A stretch of 64,000 bases of DNA, taken from positions 263,292 through 327,291 of the forward strand of contig VZRZ01008718.1 of assembly GCA_013398175.1 (NCBI GenBank), written 5' to 3'. The first letter of the stretch is position 1; the number at the start of each line of letters is the position of its first letter. Under the pieces are notes generated by a model. That model did no database searches, was not told where the DNA came from, and saw only the letters and a program-made list of their open reading frames with translations. Origin of the DNA: Climacteris rufus (Eukaryota; Chordata; Aves; Passeriformes; Climacteridae). This document shows, piece after piece, positions 12,977 to 26,874 of the stretch. A program made the translations under genes and the position numbers.

Positions 12977-13507
12977 TGTGTTTCAACCCAATCAGCAAGC
13001 AAAATACTAGGCAACTGCTTGCTCATGTCTCCTCCACCACCTCCATCCTCAGAGGGATAGGAAGGAGAATCAGAAAAAGTTAAGACTCTGAGTTTAGATA
13101 AAAACTGTTTAATAACAGGAAAAAAAATGAAAAAGAGGGAGAATAATAAAACCCAAAGAAAAACAGTGATGAGCAATTCAATGCCCAGCCCAATCCTCAG
13201 ATGCAATTAGCCCCATCTGGCCAAATTCCCCCAAATTTATATACTGGGCATGATGCTCTTTAATATGGAATATCCCTTTGACCAATTCTGGTCAGTTGTC
13301 CTGCTTGTGCTCTCTCCCAGCTTCTTGTGCACCTGCTCACTGGCAGAGCGTGGGAAACTGAAAAGTCCTTGACTTAGGGTAAGCACTGCACAGCAACAAC
13401 TAAACCAGCAGCATGTTAGCAACATTTTACTCCCACTAAATCCAAAACACAGCACTTTTCCAGCCACTAGATAGAAAATTAACTCTGTCCCACCTGAAAC
13501 CAGGACA
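12977..13507 (-). mobile_element. Solo LTR, family D (avian ERVL-type LTR)
   Basis: On the minus strand it begins TGTCCTGGTTTCAG, a start I recognise from a common avian ERVL-type LTR. It continues with the equally familiar U3 stretch that ends near GGACTTTTCAGTTTCCC. A TATA box (GTATATAAAT; plus strand 13235-13244) and an ATTAAA poly(A) signal (plus strand TTTAAT at 13108-13113) follow in the correct order. The right end, 13507, is well set by CAGGACA. The left end near 12977 is set only by TG and by loss of LTR character. I could not find a clean 5-bp duplication, so that end may be off by several bases. The family name rests on recall, not on a search. Confidence 0.8.
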
Positions 13508-15612
13508 TTAATTCTAAAATACTTGTACATAGAGCATGGGTTTAATTTTCTGCTTTTATATTTTTAATTTGATTTTATGATTCTACATTTTAAATTTTCT
13601 ATTTTTATATTTTAGCCTGATATTCTTATATCAAGACAATGGAAAGATGGATGGACAGACATTGAAAAAATAAAATTAATGTTACCTTCACACCATCTCT
13701 TATAGCTATTTAAAAACAAGTTTCCATAAAAATAAATATTAAACATTGGCCAGTAGAGATACCATACACTATGCAAATTATATTGCTAAATTTACTTCCC
13801 ATTGCCTTTGCCAGATTTCAGACCGTGTTCCCTTAATATCAGTAATTAGAAAGTCAAATTAAGTGACATAATTTCATTACTTAAAAGACATTTTGAGAGT
13901 AAAATATTATAAGATTGGGAAGGTTGTACTTATGCTTTTGACCTGTGTAGGTCTCTTTTTCATTCCTTTGTGAGTTACTGGACATCACTCTTATATTCAC
14001 AGAGAGTGTATTGAAAGTTTGTTGAATTTTTGCTTGACTTAATTTGGTATGAAAATCTCATTATATAGCCTTGGTTAGTCCTCTGCTTATAAATTTGTAG
14101 TCATCTAGTGAGAGTGCAGAAACAAGAGCATTAGGCTTAGGTGATCTGCTGCGTGCTGTGAATAGCAAATACCAAACACTGGACACACAAAGCCAGCGGT
14201 TTACAAATAAGCTCCAGTGAAAATTATTCTCCCATATTTCTCAGTGAATACCTCTGCATGTCAAAGTTAATAGAATAAAAAGGCTCCAAATCAGCTCATG
14301 AATGATGGAATAACATAATTATAATGGAGTAAGAGAAATTAATAATGGATAATACTGATATTAAATGCTTTAAACATTCCTAGTTACCTTCTGCAGATCT
14401 ACAAATCAAAGATGGTTTAAGCCTGTCACCTCCATGCTCTCAGATTGTAGTCCTCTATTTCATCCACTCTGAAATAAAACTGAAGTAATCCGAGTGATAT
14501 TCTTGCTTTCAGCTGGTCCCAGTGTTAGAGTGGCATACAGGAGAATTTAGTAAATCCCATGGGAATTCCCACTCTTACAAAATTTTTTTCCCAGAAGCTA
14601 TGATCAGATAAGTCTTACACTTCATTACAGGGGATGGAGTGAAACAAAGAGAATAATTTCTTGTGAAATAGGACCTAAAACCCTCTCTAGTATGCAAAAG
14701 GAATGGATGAACCAAAGGATGTATCAAAGGATGAATGGGGGTAATAGTAGCTATTGTTTAATTATGTGCTCAAGCCAGAAACAGAGAAGAGGACAGACAC
14801 CCGTGGGAAGAACTTCAGCAGAAATAGATGAGCAGGAAACAAGGTGTCTGAGATGATTTAGCACTAAAGCAGCAACAAAGAATTCTAGGAAATACAGCAA
14901 AATAAATTTTTAAATAATGTATCGGCTGAGCAAAACACAAAAAAAATTTAAAAGGACAGGGTTTTCTTTCTAATTTAGTATAAAATCTACATGACTATGT
15001 ACAAAGCCCTGACCTCTCCAATGACCACACAGATTGGTGTTCAGTTTGTTTATTAAGAGTCTGCTTACTTTCCATCCTTCAGCTACTGTTCTCTTGATAT
15101 TTCCTATTTACTGTTTCCCATCTACAATAGGTCTTCAATTTATAAACCAGGTTATTAAATATGGAGCAGTTAAAGGTAAATCTCATGCTTTGTAGTACCT
15201 GAACTGCTTCTTTAAGTTTGTAAATAAACCATTGCCCCTACTCTGAAAAGCCTTTCTGCTTGAATTAACCATCTTGTAATCTGTAGGAAAAGCACAACTA
15301 TAATAATCAGGTAAGCAAGTAGACCATACAATATTAATAAACTATTACAGGCATCTCACACATTTTTCACACTTGGCTGTCTAAAGAAATCAATATAAAG
15401 GGAAAGATCTAGTTAAGGTTAGGATAAAAATCTAGTGCTTTATCTTTAAAGCAAGTCAAAACAAAACAATTCAACTTTATTATGCATAGTGTGGTTCATA
15501 CAGATTGCATCCCAGAGGCTTTACAGAGGTAGATAATACTCTTCCAGAGTAAGATAACAATATTAACAATGGAAAGAGACAAGTTATGTCCACAGTCACA
15601 TCCCTTTATCAG

Positions 15613-15692
15613 TGGTGTAAGTTAAAACTAGCATTACTGAAATCAATATGCTTTACACTGATACAGAATTGCTTAGAGATTAGAATCAGGCC
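15613..15692. repeat. Possible ancient LINE (CR1/L3-like) 3' fragment
   Basis: The alternating motif with CACTGATACAGAATT, ACTGAAATCAAT and a terminal AGAATCAGGCC resembles the decayed 3' ends of very old amniote CR1/L3-type elements. The match is loose and made from memory, so it is only a hint. Confidence 0.25.
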
Positions 15693-18600
15693 TTGGTTAT
15701 GTAGTAGAGAAACATTTTTTTTTCAGTTGAGAGTTGCAATGGAATGCTAAGTCAATGAAGCAGAGACACGGGATGGCAGTTTTCAGATAGCATGAAACTT
15801 AATGAGGAAAGAAAACATAAGCAGTAAAGCAATATGGATGAAGTCTATCAATGTTTTTAAATTTAAGAGGAACATATGGAAACTCTAAATAAAACAATTG
15901 TTGGAAGGATATATGTGATTGTTGTCACTGTCATGCTGTGGAACTCAATGGGAGTTTTTCATCAACTTCCAAGTTTCACTTTGTATCATAAACAAGGGAC
16001 ATAGTGCTGGAGTACAGAGAATGCTCTAGGCAGAACAAAAGGAAATAAACAAATGAGATATATTGGTTTACTGAAAGAAAAGACAAAATTATGGTATCAT
16101 ATTTCTTCATTAGATAGGAGCAACAGTAAATTTCTCAAATCTATGGGTTTTCTTAATCAAAAACCAAAATCAATATTTTAGTGATCTCTAAAAGAGCAGG
16201 GTGATCTTAAAAGGTTGGAGGTTGAGGCAGCACTTCCTTCTCTTAGCAGCTGGCAGATTTCTTGATAATACGCACATATTGTCTTATGCAGCCCTCTGTT
16301 CTGATGTGGCCACCAGAAGGTCTCCATCAGCCCTGATTCCTGATTCTGCTTCATATTGTGTTTAGGCATTCAGATACAAAACACACACAAACATACAGTG
16401 TCCTCCCCTGCCAGCCTGCCACACTCACCCAAAGAACCCCACCCCAAATAAAATCTATAGCTACCCACAGAATAATGTGAACTTTAGTAAATTTTTTCTC
16501 TTTCTGGAGATATGACACAATTGAAATATGTCTGTCTGACAAGTGTAAGAAGCATCCCTTAAACAAGAGAGAGAAATTTCTGGACTTCTGTATATTTAAG
16601 TTTCTTTATATTGGCAATTTCTCATCTGTTTAGACAGTAGCTGTTTTTTAAATTTCAGGTCAGTCGATTATTCCTATAGCCACTGACCAAGGAAAAATAC
16701 ATTGTCAAATGACAATAAAGTTTTTCTTTTTTTCTTTTTCTTTCCAGAATTTCATGTTATTTTTTTTCTTGTGAGTTTAGAAGTACTCTCTTTCCCTTGG
16801 CTCAAGGTGGAAAGGACATCCTAAGAGAGTCTTAAAAGTTAACAACTAACCATAATGTTTTTTGCACAGTATCTGCCATTCTAACAGTGTGCTAAGCCTG
16901 TCTCTGATGAGCTTATGATTCTAAAAAGTCTGAGCAGCATTCCCTTAAGAAAGAATGCATTTGAGAGATCAATACTTTTGCCTGTTGGCCTTGTTGAGCA
17001 AAGATCAATGCATGTACAAAAATCATCCCAGCAGATGTGACTGTGAAAACTACCAGGCTTCAGATAGAGGAATGCCTAATGGGGAGAGGTATCTGTATAG
17101 CTCTAAGGTGTGCCATTAAGCACTGCACTTCACTTGGCTCATATAGGGGTTGTGATACCTCAAGCTGGGCAGTGGTAATCTGTGTTGTGTTTTAGCCAAT
17201 TTATGCTGCTCATGTGAAGCTAGGGGTGCATTAGCTATTATATCCTTGTCCAACATGGAGCATTAATCAAGTGAAGATGACAGCTATGCCCAGCTCAGAG
17301 AATTCTCCTGGCAGCCCCCCGGCACCTTGCAGAGAAAGCACTTAATGTATGACAAACCTTTGCCAGCATTTGGCACCTTGATGTTGTTGTCCGGCCTGTT
17401 TTCTTTTGTAGTTGGTATTGTCAGCTTTCCTGATGGAGTTAGGGATCCTATTTAATTTCACTGCATAAGGGAGAGAGAAATCCATTAGCATTTGAGACCT
17501 GTCAATGAGATTGTGTCACTAGCTAGTAGAAACTGCAAATGTGCCAGATTGTTCAGCAGAAACTGGAGGGGCAGGAGACTGCAGGTAATAGAGTTGCAGG
17601 AAATTTATCTTTTTTATTTCTCACAAAAAGTTGCTTCCTTTCAGGAAAACTGACAAAAGGCACACACTTCTCCACAGCAATCATTGAAAGAATAGGAAAA
17701 GTCGGTTATGCTGAAATAGTGCAAAATACAATGCTTAAACCAGATTTTCAAAGGGAACTTAGGCATCAAATTACCTTTTTAAAAGCCAAAATCCCCAATA
17801 TATCAAAATTTTGAAAGGGGCTACTTCCCTCAGCACCTGCATTTCTGCTGAATTGTGTAACAGCTAAGACTTGCGTTAAATTTTGTCCTGGAAAAATGTG
17901 CAAAGCAGGTATTTTCCTGCTAGAGGCAAGCTAGTAGTAACACTGATAGATCACCTGATGATGTGTGAAGAACATTTTATTTTGTCCAGCTTGTTTTTCG
18001 TGGTTTTTGAGAGCAAAATTCTAGATTCTCCATTTATAACATGAAGAAAGGATTTCAGCTGGGCTCTTCCACTTCTTCAAGAAAGAGCTTTAATAATTAA
18101 GCATTTGGAATCCTGAGCTAGATGTTATTTTCTATTTCTTCCCCAGTGAATAATTCTGCTTTGTGCAAATTATATAAGTATTCAATGGGCAGTGGTAAAA
18201 AGAAAATACCAACTGCATGACTTGACTGCATCCATATAGGAAAGTCAAGCTCAGATCTTCCTCTGGTGATCATTCAGTCAGTTACAGAAAGCAAAGCAGC
18301 TTCAGTGGGACAAAGTGACACAGACCTACCTGAGAGTATTTTAGTAGTTCTACTGTGAAAACATTTTCCTGACTGCTGGGAGAGCACAAATCTTTACCAA
18401 AGATATGCAAAGATGAAAGTGTGACCAGTTTCCTCTGCTGCAGATGACTGTAGAGGCCACTGAAATGCTTGGTAACAGGCTGCCAGGAACATCTGATGCT
18501 GACAGGCTGCTCACTCTGTGATGATGCTCTTCACTGTGGATCCTAAACAGGAGAGGTATTCCTCTCTTCACTGCTAGGTGATCTTTCCCTATGGGGATGA

Positions 18601-19581
18601 TCTCACAATACTTCCCCTCATCATTTTTTACAGAACATGCTTCTATCTGCTTGATGTGTTGTCAGGCAGTTCCTAGCCATGTTTGTGCATGTAGAGAAAG
18701 CACAGACCATGCAGTCAGACCAATGACTATATGTGATGTATGTCTTTCCACTATGTCTAAGACCAATTTAGCACCTCTGGATTCCAGACTTTCTGAGCTG
18801 CTTTTCAGCTTGAAAGCCATAGAAGACTGTCTAAACATAAAGTACCCAACCTGACGTTGGGAATTCCACCATTCATAAAGAAATCTAGAAGTTTGTCACT
18901 GTAGTGCTGAACATTTGTTCTTGAAATTGTTGTTGCGAATTGAAGTCTGAACAGCCCATAAGGAAATTCTTGGCATTTCAAGACGTACTCCACTGGGTTC
19001 TTTCATAAATTATACCTCGTTTTGCATGAGAGAAGTGTTTAGATGCACAAAATATAATTAAAAAGTGGGGTTCCCATACAGTTGTTACCTCACAATGAGC
19101 ATTTCAGTAAGATTCCTCAGTACAGAGAGATTAATTTGTCCCTTTACAGAAGGATAGTATTTGATTATTTGATTACTGCAGCTCTTACATGTCTCTATGA
19201 GCCCACTAATGAAAACATGAATATATTTATTTCTTTACTATGCCTCCACATATGTAAAGTGAATTTAAGATGGCAAGATGTTACCATGCTTTTTGTCTAA
19301 ATCTGAGTAAGGACTTAGAAAGTATTGGTGGCAGTAACCTACAGATGGTAAATAAGAATGCCTTTAAGGTGTACTAAATATGCTGCAGATTGCCTTGCCC
19401 CAAAGCTCATAAATTTTTTTTTAAGTTAATACATTATTTTTAGTGTTTTTTCTATCACTTGCCAAATCAGTCCTGCCAAGCCTAATGTCAGTCATAGCTT
19501 AGTTAACCTACCTGTTCATATGTGCATGCATATTTTCCCACATTTTTCTCCCTCTTACAGACATACTGATAAAAAAGAAAT

Positions 19582-19596
19582 ACACACACACACACA
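19582..19596. repeat. Short CA microsatellite
   Basis: An uninterrupted (AC)n run of about seven units after TGATAAAAAAGAAAT. Confidence 0.85.
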
Positions 19597-19850
19597 AACT
19601 TTACACATAGAATTTTGTTTGCAGTGGATAGATGTGTAATTCTCTGCTAATGACAAGCAACCAACACAAGTCACTTTCTACATTTTGTATCTTACAACTC
19701 TGGCCTGCTATATATCCCTCCTGATAGATCAGTTCTGATTTATCCTGTCTGAGATGTGGTCAGGGCCAATCTTTTCTCCATAAACATTCCACAGAACGGT
19801 TTGGTTCTTCTGGAGAAGCCCCAGTGTGGTGGTACAAAACTGCTTAAAAA

Positions 19851-19928
19851 CCAGTTTTCAATTTACACTATCAATTTACACCATTGAAACCAGTGTTTCA
19901 ATTTACACTATCAATACACAGATTACTG
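19851..19928. repeat. Imperfect 39-bp tandem duplication
   Basis: Two adjacent units begin CCAGT(G)TTTCAATTTACA. The words CAATTTACACTATCAAT are identical in both, near 19859-19875 and 19899-19915. The unit tails have diverged. It is a local tandem duplication with no known function. Confidence 0.7.
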
Positions 19929-22900
19929 AGCAATGTTTGCTTTTGCTCACACTTCTGTTTCAGCTACTCATCTTCATACTATCTAGATGACCTCCCTAGC
20001 ATCTGCTGAACTTGAGTCCTAGTTTTATCGAGGTTAAACTCTTCAGTCTTTTCTGCCAGTTCAGAATTGTTCTTTTCAGTCATAACAATTTCCTTTTTCA
20101 GCAAAACCAAAATTATCCTTTTCCCCCCTTTTTTTAGATAGAATTTTTTATTACTTCCTGTCTCACATTACTGAAAGTAGGTTTAGTCGTCCATTTTTAT
20201 TGTGGGTTGGAAAATTAATGAGATTCATACTTTGATAAAAATTATAGCTGTCTCAAGCTAAATCTGACAAAGTGTGTGGATGCCAAGCTACACCCTCAGT
20301 GTTGCTTTAAATACCTAACTCCAAACTTAAGATTTCCAAAACCTTTTAATGTGATGCATACTCTGGAGACACTCATGTTTTCCCTTTAGATAGATCAAGT
20401 GTTTATTTGTGGTATGCTCACTTGAATTTTCACAGTCCTTCACAGCCTGGAGACCGTTTAAAATTATTTTTCTTGGTATCAACAAATGAGGGGCTTTTCT
20501 ATTGCCTAGGAGATAGTTCAGTGTGGTAAGCATTGCCATACAAATCCATCTGAGCCTTGCACACATGATCTACATAATCCACACAGTCTAGTTATGTTAT
20601 TTACTGATTTAGTGAGTAAAGAAGACACACTGAGATTAGTCACATCTTCAAACAACAAAAAGAGGGAATTGTTCTGCCTCTCTCTTACACTCAGGAAGTG
20701 GAATAAAGGAGAAGAAGCTGTTCTAATCATTAGGAGATTATATAAACTGACAACAGAAACATTAGTGCTCTAAAGGAGGTTGCAACAGCCATGGAACAGT
20801 TATTGGAAGTCTTAATCTGGATATATGTTACGAGTTCTCACTATTTTGTGTTTTCAGTGTCAAGGTCTATAGTGTCCTTGCTTATAAAGTTTTTCTCTAC
20901 TAGAGTTCTCAGTTTCATCTGCTCAACTAACAATAGTCTGCATCTTCTCACCTCTTCTGACATCCACACCTTTGTCATTCTGACAGCCTTTTGCTTCTCT
21001 GACTAGAACTGACTACCCATTTCTTTCATGTCATTGATTGTTTTATTTTTTAAAACATCATCATGAATAATCTTCTAAACTGGGACTTAGATATATAAAG
21101 TTTTCTTAAGACCAAGACAATGCCTCCATCCATCTAGACTATCTACCTGTAGGTGCCTCTATTCGACTGGTGTCCCTTTATTCAATTTGGGTTCTTTGAT
21201 TTCTCATCCAGGTACAAAAATCCTTTTTCTGAATAGATGACTGGAAATTTCCCCCTGCTGTAGATTAATTCTATCTAGCTGAATAGTCACACAAATTCCC
21301 CTTAAAACCTCTGAAGAAACCTCACATGGTATAAAAGCTTGGGCTTATATGAAATTTTACCTAATGGTGTCATGATGGTGACATATATCTTTTTCATAAA
21401 GTTTAGGACTTAGGAACTCTAGAAAGTTAAAGATACTGATTTGATGAATCCTTATTAAAAATGCATTCACTGTACAGTGAGAAATTAAAGAGTCAAGAGA
21501 TCATACGGAAGAAAGGAAGATTAAACCAACTCAGGACAGGAAAAAAAAAAAAAAAGGGGATGAGAACCATCTCCTAGAACTAACATGAAAAAAGCAAAAG
21601 ATACAACAAACAGGTTGGAGAATTAGAAAATGTAACACAGCTGTCTAGATACAGCTCACTGTTGCATGGTTGGAGTTCCAGTATTAAAGAAGAAAGGAAG
21701 AAAACTTTTTTATAGATTTCATTCTGCTTACATTGGATAATGGGATAAATTAAAAAAAAGCTGAACAGATATAAGACTCCTGTCATACTGGAACAAGGTC
21801 TAATATGATATTCTCTGCCAGACAAATCACAATACAGTCCTCTTATTTTCTTTTTGTTACGGAGAGGAGGTCTGGAATTAAAGTGTTGGTGGGAACAGCT
21901 GATAATGCAGGAGACTCTTAACCTTGAAACTTTTCCAAATAATTTGCTTTTCACCCTTGGCTGCTCAACATTAGTGCAGTACAATTATGAAGATGTAAAC
22001 ATCACAAGGACACCTGGCACAAAGACTGTCACAATGAGTTAAACTTGAGTATTCAATTCCCTGAGCAACCATGGAAAGAGAATGAGCCACCTCATCAGGA
22101 ATTCAACTGTGTCAGTTTAGGAGGAGGTGAGGATGGGAGGAGTTGATCCATCAAGTCCAGACAAAACCCAGCCAACCTTCTGTTTTCTACTTTCATTCAG
22201 GCAGTGGAAGCAGATCATAAATGGACCTGTCAAGTCCACAGTCAAATGAACTGTAAGAGACAACCTGGAAGGTACTTCAACCTGTACCTAAATAATCTTG
22301 AAACACATTTTTTTTCCCTCCAGTGCAAATGCTGCAATTTGCTAGTTTTAAATGGCTGTAAATCACATAAAGAAGCAAATTGGCTAGAGAATGAAGCATT
22401 TAATCATGTCTTTTTTCACACCATTAGCAAATTTGAGTTGAAATATACTGTAAGTTTGATAGACCACTAAGCTGCATCCATTCAGGGTCCTTCTTTATCA
22501 CATTAACCTTTCTTCCCCTTTTTCCCAGACATTAGACTTAAAGATTTTTAACTGAAAGAATAAGTGCTACTGATTAGTAAATTAAATTTGGACTTTTATT
22601 GATATTTCCATATTATTATAATTTAATAATTCATGGAGTGAGAACATTGCTGAATATATCAAAATACTTAGAACCAGTACTAGAGATTTCGGGTAATTGT
22701 TTTAGTCTTGTTCTTAATCAATTATTAAATATGTTTTCAAATACCTATGAGAAATAGGGCCTTTCTTAACACATTTTAGGAAAATCTAATTCACATCTCA
22801 TTTAATGGTGATTCCATGTCAAGGTAAGTTCGCTGACTTCATTAAGAACTCATTAAATACAGTGTTATGAAAACCACACATTAACAAAAATAGAACACTG

Positions 22901-23556
22901 ACTGGGGGGATGAGATAATTTTTTTCATGACTGTTTTTCCAATGCTTTTCCCCACCCAGATTGTTTTAGACTATCATACACACCCTCCTTTCTCTCTCCA
23001 TTTGTTTTTTTCTCTCTGTACATGCTTTTACATATATTTTCAGCCTGTATATTTATTGTCAGCATATACATATCCTGGATAGCTATAGCGTAAAATTACC
23101 ACGTTGCCTGACCTATCAAATCCACTAACCAACAATAAATCTTATATAAACATGCCATTCAAATATGCAGTCATATGGTAAGCATCTTTGTAAAGAAAGA
23201 TGAAATTTTATGTTGCATAAACAGCTACAGTTGCTCTGATATTTATCTTGACAAATAATATAATGTATATCTTAAACCATAATTATCAAAATTCAGTCAT
23301 AATTTCTGAATAAAAGGGTGCTTACTTCATTAGTTTAATAATCTTCAAGATAATCACATTACTGTTTGGAGATATTTAAGAATTAACAAAATGTTACAGC
23401 AAAGTTTCTTAAAATAGCAAAAAATCATACTTAAGAAGGACTGTGTTCCTTCATAAATTAAAAGGAGTTGGCTTTACTGCATTTGCAGAGGAAGTGGTGC
23501 TAGTGAGGTTGAATATAGAACACAATATAGGTAGGAAAAGGAGGCAAGAGAGGACA

Positions 23557-23575
23557 GGGGAGGGGAGGGGAGGGG
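23557..23575 (+). other. G-quadruplex-forming motif
   Basis: Four GGGG tracts separated by single A bases fit the intramolecular G-quadruplex pattern with 1-nt loops. It sits in a purine-rich stretch (23530-23582) away from any LTR promoter. Confidence 0.8.
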
Positions 23576-24710
23576 AGGAGAGATTTCTCAATGCTTAGCT
23601 ACATTACTAAAAGAAACTGTTAGCAGAGAAATAGAAACTAACCCGCTGAGTAGTTCTGCTTGGGTTTTGATTGACTGACCTACACATAGATGTTTTCTGA
23701 AGAAAAAAAATTATTATAGTGGGTTGTGGAAATTTTCTGTTACCTTAGCATCATTACTGTAATTAGAATATATGGTGTATTTCCTGTCAAAGTGAACTTT
23801 CATCTCAAAAATGATGGTGTTGCTTAAAGACATCTTGAGTCCACCAAGTTTATGTTCACTGCCAGGTAGGTTTCCCAAGTGACATGGTTTTCCATCCTGG
23901 TGGTCCAGACCAAAGGGTTTTATCCCTGTGCCTAGGCCCAGTGTTTCTAAGGTCACTGGATCTGGAATGGAGCTAACAGATCCAGGGAGAAGGAGGTCAA
24001 GGGTCCTTCATAGAGCAGATACATAGAATAAATTGCCAAATGGGTATGCAATGAATCTAGGGATCACAGAAGGGCTGAAAAATCTGAGTCTGAGAGGTTC
24101 ACGTGGCACCTGTTTTATTTCATGCATGGTTATAGAATAAGAGAGTGGGGAAGCAGGGAATGCTGATGCAGAGTGAAATTGGCCTGTCACTTTCAAAGCA
24201 TGTCAAACAGGATACTGAAGAGAAAATCAGCTTTGCCAAAAAGCAGCAGAGCCTGGGGAGCCTGTTACTGTCTGAGAACTTCCAGTTCTGATGAGCCTAT
24301 GCAAGTTTTTATTGGTCTTTCTAACCATGAGGAACAATAACTTTGGAGTTTTCATCGTATGGAAGCTAATATGAATTCCCTTTTATCTTTCATGAACTGG
24401 ACATTGTACTTTTTAGCCAACTATAGTTATGATTGCTATATGCTATGATGGTTCTGCTATATTTTCTCTATCTTCCCCAGAAAGCTTCCCTATAGAGACA
24501 GGAAAAATAAGGTTATTTTCCAGCAAATTACTGCTGTTCAGTGACAAAGAAAACAGAGTTACAGTGCAGTGGTCAGAAAAATGTATGTGAATTTTATCAC
24601 CACAGATTATTTTTTTAACCTTGATTCTTTGCATGTATGCATTTCTTGTAGGACATTGAATCATATGTATACACATGTATAAAAACTAAACTTTTGCTTC
24701 TGTGTTCTGT

Positions 24711-25235
24711 TGCCGCGGGTAGAAAGCGTGAGTAACTCAGAGCCTTCAGCAGCAGTCTCGTGATCGTCGAGCCTGCATCAGAGCTCCCACAGAATCTTGG
24801 CTCAGTTCACGCACAGTGGTTTAATTTAAGCAGGGAAGTAAAGAGACGAGGAAGGGTCCTTTTCCGCTTATTGCCAGCAGGCTTTTCTTTCTGGAGCATG
24901 CGGATAAAGACAAAATGGCTGTCGGGGGTGTCTGTTATAACACGGATGCAAGGGGAGGGCAGTCGTGAGAGAGCCAATCGCTGTGGAGGATTACAATGAC
25001 TGACAGGGGCGCCGCCCAGCCACTCGTCTGTCTGCACTGGCACAGGAACCAATGAGCTGCCCTTTCCGGCGGGGACTGCCCCTGCCACCATGGCCGGGGA
25101 GCCCCCGCGGCGGCCCGGACCGTGCCATCCCCGGCTGCATCAGCGTGTGGGGGAGAGAGCCCAGCCCCTGCTGCTCCGGCACGGCAGGGCCGGGCCAGGC
25201 CACCAGCTACCCACCCCCCCAGAGGCACTGCAACA
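24711..25235 (-). mobile_element. Solo LTR, family A copy 2 (class II ERV-like)
   Basis: A 525-bp GC-rich LTR on the minus strand with perfect 6-bp duplications, TTCTGT, at 24705-24710 and 25236-25241. The ends are TGCCGCGGG on the left and TGCAACA on the right, so on its own strand it runs TGTTGCAG ... CCCGCGGCA. It shares with the 4234, 37892 and 56935 copies the GTAAAGAGACGAGGAAGGGT tract and the block that starts GGGGAGGGCAGTCGTGAGAG. The AATAAA signal seen in copies 1 and 4 is mutated here (TTTTCTTTC near 24893). No internal viral region is present. The 94- to 97-codon open frames inside are compositional. Confidence 0.95.
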
Positions 25236-25241
25236 TTCTGT

Positions 25242-26874
25242 GATAATTTTCTAAATGTCCTGTCTTCCAGATCTGATGTACTAACAACTAATACCGCTCC
25301 TCCTTGTGCTTCACTGCTATGCTGTTATTCTTTTAATCACTTGCTTTAGTACTGCTACCTCCAGCATTGGCCTACCTTGGTGATGAACACATGAGCACAG
25401 TGGAAATATGACAGGCATAGAATAACTAATATTCCATTTTATAGAGCTAGTGGAGGTTGAATCAGAACACTTGTTGTTTTCTGTCTAGCAGAAATGCGTG
25501 CAATTGCTTCCATTTGATATTTACTTATGTTTAACAAACTTTTTATTTCCAGCCCATAACATGTAATGGGGTGTTAGGCACTATCAGAGTGTGCTTTTAC
25601 TCTTATTTTAGGCTTATCACCATTTTCTGGAATGGTATGCTTTGATGTTTCCCAGCCAATGAATTCTGCATGAAAGTTGCATTACAATTCTTACAAAAAC
25701 AGTCAGTAAATTACACAAATACATTTCATATTAACTGTTAGAAAAGTTTATGAAAAATATTGGTGAAAGAAAAATAAGCAAACTGAACTTTGTCTACTAA
25801 TCTCAAAATAACATACTCTAAATCTCCACCTTTTTCTAAATGACTCATCACTGTCCAGCTAAACACATTGACCAGGAATTTGATATACCTCATATCTCAC
25901 ATTCAAAGGAAGGAACAAGGAGGACTACAAATCAGCTTTTATATCCCATCACATCCTTATCATAACTCCACTTCCATGGGGTTTAACATATTTTTAAATT
26001 ACCTCTTCCCTATCAGCATTATCAGCTTTTAAACTATTTGCTGTTCCTTGAGTTTATCCTGTTTATTTTTCTCTCACCTTCATGACTTGTACATGCAAGT
26101 CATACACATCCCTTTGCCCACTCACATGCTGAGGTAAAATGTCTCTACTGTGCCATCACTGTGCTGCAGAATAGAAAATGGACAGCCTCACTGATAACTT
26201 GTTTTGGAAAATGAAGCTGTTGAAGTAGTGATAGTTGTAAAAGAGGGGATCTCAGTACATCATGGGCTGTGGTGTATAAATAGAAAAGAATTAAATCTTT
26301 TTTGTGATCACAATTTCTAGGAAAATGAATTGCACTGCCTTTAACAACAATGACCAGCTTATGCATGGCACTTTATGTAGTTAACATAAAATCAGCAATA
26401 ATCAAAATGTCTATAAACTGATTATATGGGAAAGTAAGTCATATTGTTCAGTGTGTGTTTGACCTGGTAATTGATAGATATTCCAAAGTAATTTACCATT
26501 AGTCACTCAATTAAATTATTCTAATAGTTCAATAAGAAGTGTGGTACTTTTATGAAAAATAATGTAGTCAATTTTAAGTAGAAAACATTTTGCAAATAAA
26601 TTAATGGTTTGATTTTCCAGAGTGACTGTATCAGTGAAAGTGAGAGCTTATTTTCTCCTTTTTTGCTTCTTTTTCACTCAGAAGTCTACTTGAGGAATAA
26701 ATTGATGTATCCAGACTGCTTTAAATGCAACTTTTTTAGTTTGAATTTTACCATAATAAACTTAACATTGCAATTTGAAAAACAGGAATCCGTAAACTGT
26801 AACTCTGAGAACATTCCACTTCCTTTTTAAGAAATCATTTTGTGTGTTCAATGTGAGAAAAGAAGGTATGCAGA
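25242..26874. other. AT-rich non-coding stretch, nothing recognised
   Basis: Short chance open frames only. No repeat or gene signal was recognised. Confidence 0.65.

Larger units (their letters stand above)
13508..24704. other. Long AT-rich non-coding stretch with few repeats
   Basis: Eleven kilobases without an LTR, a young CR1 or a gene that I can support. Open frames are all under 140 codons and motif-free. Small features inside are listed separately: an old LINE-like fragment at 15613, a CA repeat at 19582, a short duplication at 19851 and a G-rich tract at 23557. The section about 16860-17480 is repeat-free and less AT-rich than its surroundings, and could be conserved non-coding DNA. 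Confidence 0.6.
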
